Notes under the pieces: generated by a model
The model's database searches: none
Seen by the model: only the letters and a program-made list of their open reading frames with translations
Told to the model about the DNA's origin: nothing
Made by a program: the position numbers and the translations under genes
Source: Aggregatilineales bacterium
GTDB taxonomy: Bacteria > Chloroflexota > Anaerolineae > Aggregatilineales > Ch27
NCBI GenBank assembly: GCA_029976025.1
Contig: JARKNX010000120.1
Coordinates: 1 to 46,965, forward strand
DNA: 46,965 nt
Reading direction: 5' to 3'
In this document: positions 42,535 through 46,965 of the stretch, in pieces
Numbering within the stretch: position 1 is the stretch's first letter
Layout: each line of letters starts with the position of its first letter

Positions 42535-42576
42535 CCCGCCGCTTCAAGCGTGTGGCGGTGGGAGAAGAGGCGTGCT

Positions 42577-45500
42577 GTGCGGCAAAAGGTTGTCCCCGAT
42601 CTGTTCATGGTTCTGCTGCTGTTCCTGCTGCCGCTGATCTTCTTCGCGCCGGTCACGCTGGGCGACCGCACCCTGATCCCCGCCGATAACCTGTACCAGT
42701 GGCAGCCGTTCGCCGCTTACCGCGCCGTTGTCGGCGCGCCGGATGTGCCGCACAACAGCCTGCTCTCCGATCTGGTGCTGGAGAACTACGCCTGGAAGCA
42801 GTTCATCCGCGAGCGGCTGGCCGGAGGAGAACTGCCGCTCTGGAACCCGTACCTGTTCGGCGGCGTGCCTTTCCTGGCGGCGGGCCAGCACAGCGCCCTC
42901 TACCCGCTGAGCGCCCTGCATTACGTCCTCCCCCCGTCGTCGTCTTACGGCTGGTACGCTGTAATCCAGCTCTGGCTGGCCGGGTTGTGTATGCTGGCGC
43001 TGGGGCGCGGGCTGGGCCAGCGGCGGATCGGGGCGTTGCTGGCGGCGGTGAGCTGGCAGCTCAGCGCATTCTTCCTGGCCCAGACGGTCTTCCCCATGAT
43101 CCAGAGCGCGGCGGCCTGGCTGCCCCTGCTCATCCTGATGGTGGAGTTCACTATCCGCGCCCGGCCGCTCCGGGGCCATCCGGCCACCCTGCCGTGGGCG
43201 GCGGGCGGCGCGGTGACGCTGGGGCTGGTGATCTACGCCGGACATATCGAGATCACCTACTACACCCTGCTGCTAATGGGCTTCTACGCGGCGGCGCGCC
43301 TGCTGGCCGGGGGGTGGGCGGTCCGGCAGGCGGGTGGCGCCCTCGCCTGGCTGGTCGGGCGCGGTGCGTGGTTGCTGGCGATGGTCGCCATCGGCCTGCT
43401 GCTGGGCGCGGGGCAGTTCGTGCCGTTGTATGAGCTGGTCGGGCATAACTTCCGCGCTGGCTCCGCCACGCTGGAGCAGGTCCTGGGCTGGGCGTACCCG
43501 CTCCGGCGGCTGATCGCCTTCGCCATGCCCAACTTCTTCGGCAGCCCGGCCCACCACAGCTATTTTGATGTGTTCAGCGGCCAGACTGTCCCGGCCACGA
43601 TCAACGCCCTCGGACAGCCGATCAACACGATCTACTGGGAGATCAAGAATTACGTAGAAGGGGCGCAGTATCTGGGTATCCTGCCGGCGGCGCTGGCGAT
43701 CTTTGGCCTGGTCAGCGCCGGGAAGAGCCGGGGCGAGCCGGGCCGCCCTTACCGAAGCATCTTTGCCATCATGGGCGCGATCGCCCTGACCTTCGTCTTT
43801 GGCCTGCCGACTTACGGCCTCCTGTACACCCTGCTGCCGGGCATCAACCAGCTTCACTCCCCCTTCCGCTGGATGTTCGCCGTCACTCTGGCTGTCGCGA
43901 CGCTGGCCGGCTTCGGCGCGGACGCGCTGGCCCGCCTGTGGGAAGCGCGCTTCGCTTCACGCGGGGGCGAGGCGCCGCCGCCGCTGGCCTGGCGGGCGGC
44001 GGGGTGGTTTGGCCGGGCGTTCTTCGGGGCCGGGCTGCTGACGCTGGCCGGGCTGGGCCTGAGCTTCGCGCTCTACCCGCAGATTGAGCCGCTGATCGAC
44101 CGGGCGCTGCGAGCGCTGGCGCTGGCGGAGACGGCCTTCGCCGACGCCCGCATGTTTTACAGCTACGAATTTGTCAACGTCCTGATCCTGGGCCTGGTCC
44201 TGATCGGGACCGGCGCGACCTTCCTGCTCGCCCGGCGACCGCGGCGGCTGGGGGGCGTCCCGCTGTGGCAGGTTCTGGCGGTAGCTGTGACCGCGCTCGA
44301 CCTGATGATCGCCACAGCCGGCTTCAACCCGGCGGCAGACCCGGCGCTGCTGGACTTCACGCCGCCGGCCATAGCGTGGCTCCGGGACCGTTACGCCGAA
44401 GAGGGGCCGTTCCGCATCACGACCTACGAGGAGCCGGGGGCCAACACGGCCAACGCCAATATCCCCTGGCTGTTCGATCTGGAGGACGTGCGCGGCTACG
44501 ACAGCATCATCCCCCGCCAGTACACCGACTATATGGCCCTGATCGCGCCGCAGTTTCAGCTTGAGTACAACCGCGTCGCCCCGCTGACGACAGACCAGCC
44601 GGGGGCGCTCGACTCGCCGCTGCTCGACGCGCTGAACGTGCGCTACCTGATCAGCGAGACGCCGGTGGAGAATCCCGGCTGGGAGCGAGTCTACCGGGAT
44701 GAAGCGGTCGCCGTCTACGAGAATAGCCATGTCATGCCCCGTGCCTACACCCTGCCGGTGCGGACGACCCTCTATTACGACAGCCCGGAGGCATTCGCCG
44801 CGCTGGCCCGGCAGGCAGACCCGCGCCAGGCCGTCATGATCTATGACCCGGAACGCCTGTCCAGCGCTCCGGAGACACTGCCGGATGCCGCCCTCCAGCC
44901 ACAGCCAATCACCGAACACCGCACCCTGCAAGTGACGGTGGACGCCACCGTGATTGAGCCGTCCTGGCTGGTGCTGGCCGACAGCATGTTCGACGGCTGG
45001 CGGGCCTTCATCCGCCCGGCAGGCGCCGCTGACTCTGCCGAGCGCGAGATCCCGGTCAGGACCGCCAATGGCAACTTCCGCGCCGTGCAGATCGACCCGG
45101 CGGCGCTGGCGGAAGCCTATGCCGGGCAGGAGGCAGAGGTCGCGCTCTCCGATACCTGGACGGTGCGCTTCCGCTACAGCCCGCAAAGCGTGCAGTTGGG
45201 GCTGTTCCTGACCTTCATGGCGGCGGTGATCCTCCTGTTCGGGGCCGGGGTGTGGGTCTGGCGGCGCTACTATCGCCCGCCAGAAGGGGAGAACGCCGAG
45301 ATACACCGGGTGGCCAAGAACAGCCTGATGCCGATCGTGATGAACCTGTTCAACAAAGGCATCGACTTCGCCTTCGCCTTTGTCATGCTGCGCGTGCTGG
45401 GGCCGGAGAACGCGGGCATCTACTACTACGCAGTCGTGGTCTTCGGCTGGTTCGATATCCTGACCAACTTCGGCCTCAACACCTACCTGATTCGGGAGGT

Positions 45501-46824
45501 TTCGCGGCGGCACGATCTGGCCGGGCACTACCTGTTCAACACCAGTCTGCTGCGGATCGGGCTGGGCATCGCCGGCATCCCCCTGCTGGCGGGCTTTCTG
45601 TACCTCCGCCAGACGACAATCGCCCCGCCGCTGGAGCTGACGGCCGTCGTCGCCATTGTCGTGCTCTATATCGGCCTGCTGCCTAACAGCCTGAGTACCG
45701 GCCTCAGCGCCCTGTTTTACGCCTTTGAGAAGGCTGAATATCCCGCCGGCATAGCCACCATCGGCACGATCTCCAAGGCGGTGCTGGGGCTGGCGGCGCT
45801 GCTGCTGGGCGGGGGCGTGATCGGGCTGGCCGGGGTGAGCATTATCACCAACGTGATCGTGCTGGCGGTTATGCTGTGGCTGGCCCGCCCGCTGCTGGCC
45901 GGGCAGGGCGTCACCGGGCGCGACGTGGACCGGTCCCTCATGTGGCGGATGCTGATCGCCTGCTGGCCGCTGATGATCAATCACCTGCTGGCGACGGTCT
46001 TTTACAAGATTGACGTGATCCTGATGGAGGCGATCAACGGCGTCACCGCTGTCGGCTGGTACAGCGTGGCGTACAAGTGGCTGGACGCCCTGCAGGTGAT
46101 CCCGGCTTTTCTCTCGGCGGCGCTGCTGCCGGTGATGAGCCGGCAGGCCAGCGAAGATGTCCCGGCCCTGGTGCGGACATACCGGTTCTCGATCAAGCTG
46201 CTGTATATGACGGCGCTGCCGGTGGCCGTGGCAACCACCTTCCTGGCCCCGGCCCTGATCCTCGTCCTGGGCGGGCGGGAATTCCTGCCGGACAGCGCGA
46301 TCGCCCTCCAGATCATGGTCTGGAGCATCCCCTTCGGCTGGATCAACAGCGTCACCCAGTACGCCCTGATCGCGCTGGACCGCCAGCGCACGCTGACGTG
46401 GGTCTTCGCCCTGGCCGTGATCTTCAATATCGCCGCCAACCTGATCTTCCTGCCAGCGTTCAGCTACCGGGCGGCGGCGTTCATCCACATCCTGAGCGAG
46501 AGTCTGCTGCTGGCGTTCTTCCTGCGCATCATGAACAACACCCTGCGGAACCGGCTGTCGGACGCCGCCGCCCCACAATCGATCGCTCTGGCAGGTATGT
46601 TATGGCGGCCAACAGCGGCGGGGGGCATCATGCTGCTGGCGATGGCGGCGCTGTGGAATGCCAGCGGAGCAGTGGCGCTGGCGGCGGGGGGCGCGGCTTA
46701 CCTGGGCGGGCTTATCGTGTTGCGCCCGCTGGACCCGGTCGAACAGGCCCGGCTCATGTCCCTGCTGCCGGGCCGCCTGCGGGAAAGGCTGGCACGCAAG
46801 GCTCCAGAAGCCGGGCCGACATGA
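42577..46824 (+). CDS. YfhO-like membrane protein fused to a Wzx-type flippase
   Basis: A 1,415-residue protein. Residues 1 to about 900 are YfhO-like. They begin VRQKVVPDLFMVLLLFLLPL, then PADNLYQWQPFAAY and LPLWNPYLFGGVPFLA, then about ten or more helices. An external part follows (DVRGYDSIIPRQYTDYMALI ... VNVRYLIS-type segment ... ADSMFDGWRAFI), and a last helix ends in RRYYRPPEG. Residues from about 908 to the end are a complete polysaccharide flippase of the MOP superfamily (HRVAKNSLMPIVMNLFNKGI, RVLGPENAGIYYYAVVVFGW, about 12 helices). I prefer the GTG at 42577 (AGAGG 7 nt upstream) over the ATG at 42403. One frame runs through both parts with no stop. YfhO is linked to glycosylation of wall polymers and Wzx flips lipid-linked glycans, so both halves belong to surface glycan assembly. 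Confidence 0.9.
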   Translation: MRQKVVPDLFMVLLLFLLPLIFFAPVTLGDRTLIPADNLYQWQPFAAYRAVVGAPDVPHNSLLSDLVLENYAWKQFIRERLAGGELPLWNPYLFGGVPFLAAGQHSALYPLSALHYVLPPSSSYGWYAVIQLWLAGLCMLALGRGLGQRRIGALLAAVSWQLSAFFLAQTVFPMIQSAAAWLPLLILMVEFTIRARPLRGHPATLPWAAGGAVTLGLVIYAGHIEITYYTLLLMGFYAAARLLAGGWAVRQAGGALAWLVGRGAWLLAMVAIGLLLGAGQFVPLYELVGHNFRAGSATLEQVLGWAYPLRRLIAFAMPNFFGSPAHHSYFDVFSGQTVPATINALGQPINTIYWEIKNYVEGAQYLGILPAALAIFGLVSAGKSRGEPGRPYRSIFAIMGAIALTFVFGLPTYGLLYTLLPGINQLHSPFRWMFAVTLAVATLAGFGADALARLWEARFASRGGEAPPPLAWRAAGWFGRAFFGAGLLTLAGLGLSFALYPQIEPLIDRALRALALAETAFADARMFYSYEFVNVLILGLVLIGTGATFLLARRPRRLGGVPLWQVLAVAVTALDLMIATAGFNPAADPALLDFTPPAIAWLRDRYAEEGPFRITTYEEPGANTANANIPWLFDLEDVRGYDSIIPRQYTDYMALIAPQFQLEYNRVAPLTTDQPGALDSPLLDALNVRYLISETPVENPGWERVYRDEAVAVYENSHVMPRAYTLPVRTTLYYDSPEAFAALARQADPRQAVMIYDPERLSSAPETLPDAALQPQPITEHRTLQVTVDATVIEPSWLVLADSMFDGWRAFIRPAGAADSAEREIPVRTANGNFRAVQIDPAALAEAYAGQEAEVALSDTWTVRFRYSPQSVQLGLFLTFMAAVILLFGAGVWVWRRYYRPPEGENAEIHRVAKNSLMPIVMNLFNKGIDFAFAFVMLRVLGPENAGIYYYAVVVFGWFDILTNFGLNTYLIREVSRRHDLAGHYLFNTSLLRIGLGIAGIPLLAGFLYLRQTTIAPPLELTAVVAIVVLYIGLLPNSLSTGLSALFYAFEKAEYPAGIATIGTISKAVLGLAALLLGGGVIGLAGVSIITNVIVLAVMLWLARPLLAGQGVTGRDVDRSLMWRMLIACWPLMINHLLATVFYKIDVILMEAINGVTAVGWYSVAYKWLDALQVIPAFLSAALLPVMSRQASEDVPALVRTYRFSIKLLYMTALPVAVATTFLAPALILVLGGREFLPDSAIALQIMVWSIPFGWINSVTQYALIALDRQRTLTWVFALAVIFNIAANLIFLPAFSYRAAAFIHILSESLLLAFFLRIMNNTLRNRLSDAAAPQSIALAGMLWRPTAAGGIMLLAMAALWNASGAVALAAGGAAYLGGLIVLRPLDPVEQARLMSLLPGRLRERLARKAPEAGPT

Positions 46825-46875
46825 GGAGCATGCGGCACAGGTGAATAAGAGACTGCTGAAACAGCCGCCCGACGC

Positions 46876-46965
46876 CTAACGCTGCATGACCTGGAATCTG
46901 ATCTCGCGTGTCTGGCGTGAATGGTCCACGAGCTTGAAGTTATGCCGCTCGTCGTGGAATATGTC
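46876..46965 (-). CDS. C-terminal end of an unknown gene (partial)
   Basis: The minus strand reads 29 codons from the window edge to a TAG at 46876-46878 (DIFHDERHNFKLVDHS, then RQTREIRFQVMQR). The composition is protein-like and the frame is open to the edge. It converges with the YfhO-flippase gene. There is too little to name a family. Confidence 0.45.
   Translation of the reverse strand, partial: DIFHDERHNFKLVDHSRQTREIRFQVMQR

Noticed and set aside
42403..42576. Upstream extension of the YfhO-flippase protein to an ATG at 42403
   Set aside because: The added 58 residues are Arg/Pro-rich and unlike the family, and a TATAAT element lies inside the extension.
43957..46578. An 873-codon open frame on the minus strand opposite the flippase gene
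   Set aside because: It mirrors the real gene's codon periodicity, is Gln/Arg/His-rich and lacks any domain; high-GC genes commonly give such shadows (also 781-1827, 14428-16041, 16426-17865 and 17905-19455 on plus).

Overview
The window looks like a chromosomal segment of a high-GC, free-living Chloroflexota bacterium (Anaerolineae-like). This is an inference from protein character: several RbsABC-type sugar transporters with LacI regulators, a bactofilin, a sortase, YfhO-type membrane proteins, a LonC-type protease, RNase J and a DnaB-DnaD-DnaC style replication set. No rRNA, phage, plasmid or CRISPR locus is visible. Long mirror-strand ORFs are common because of the GC bias and were left out.

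Layout. 1-3318 (minus): ribose-type operon lacI-rbsD-rbsC-rbsB, with promoter and operator at its head; rbsB runs off the left edge. 3443-4036 (minus): a selenocysteine tRNA with its own promoter, and an OsmC-like protein. 4277-7191: PH/SHOCT-domain protein (plus), ROK kinase and RsmG (minus), and a small unknown protein (minus). 7386-9609 (plus): a divergent cold-shock-domain protein and RNase J. 9645-13634 (minus): a second sugar ABC operon (ATPase, permease, binding protein). 13677-16809 (minus): a LonC-type protease and a small unknown partner. 16879-19224 (minus): a sugar-nucleotide epimerase and an SCPx-type thiolase. 19404-21198 (plus): a membrane protein and a GT39-like glycosyltransferase. 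21197-27193 (plus): a third sugar ABC operon (lacI, ATPase, permease, binding protein) ending in a strong terminator; its permease carries an extra N-terminal membrane module. 27238-29504: bactofilin, membrane protein, lipoprotein. 29636-33166 (minus): replicative helicase, DnaD-like protein and a helicase-loader-like protein with two complete AAA+ domains. 33293-34995: DUF151 nuclease and sortase. 35014-40325 (minus): a run of genes for a 4-amino-4,6-dideoxy sugar (aminotransferase, formyltransferase, ArnC-like transferase, two methyltransferases) headed by a YhhQ-type transporter. 40439-40783 (minus): a structured non-coding RNA of about 300 nt with its own promoter and terminator. 40960-42108: alanine racemase. 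42142-42213: tRNA-Arg(CCG). 42577-46824: a very large protein fusing a YfhO-like domain to a Wzx-type flippase. 46876-46965: the C-terminal end of an unknown minus-strand gene.

How the parts work together. Three CUT2 (RbsABC) cassettes, two LacI regulators, RbsD and a ROK kinase point to a lifestyle built on scavenging sugars. The 35-40 kb cluster, the GT39-like protein, the epimerase and the YfhO-flippase fusion point to surface glycan assembly with polyprenyl-linked sugars. The tRNA-Sec implies that the genome decodes UGA as selenocysteine, although no selenoprotein is visible here. The most unusual item is the stand-alone structured RNA at about 40.44-40.75 kb. Parts of it recall the HEARO/omega RNAs of IscB-type elements, but no nuclease gene lies next to it.
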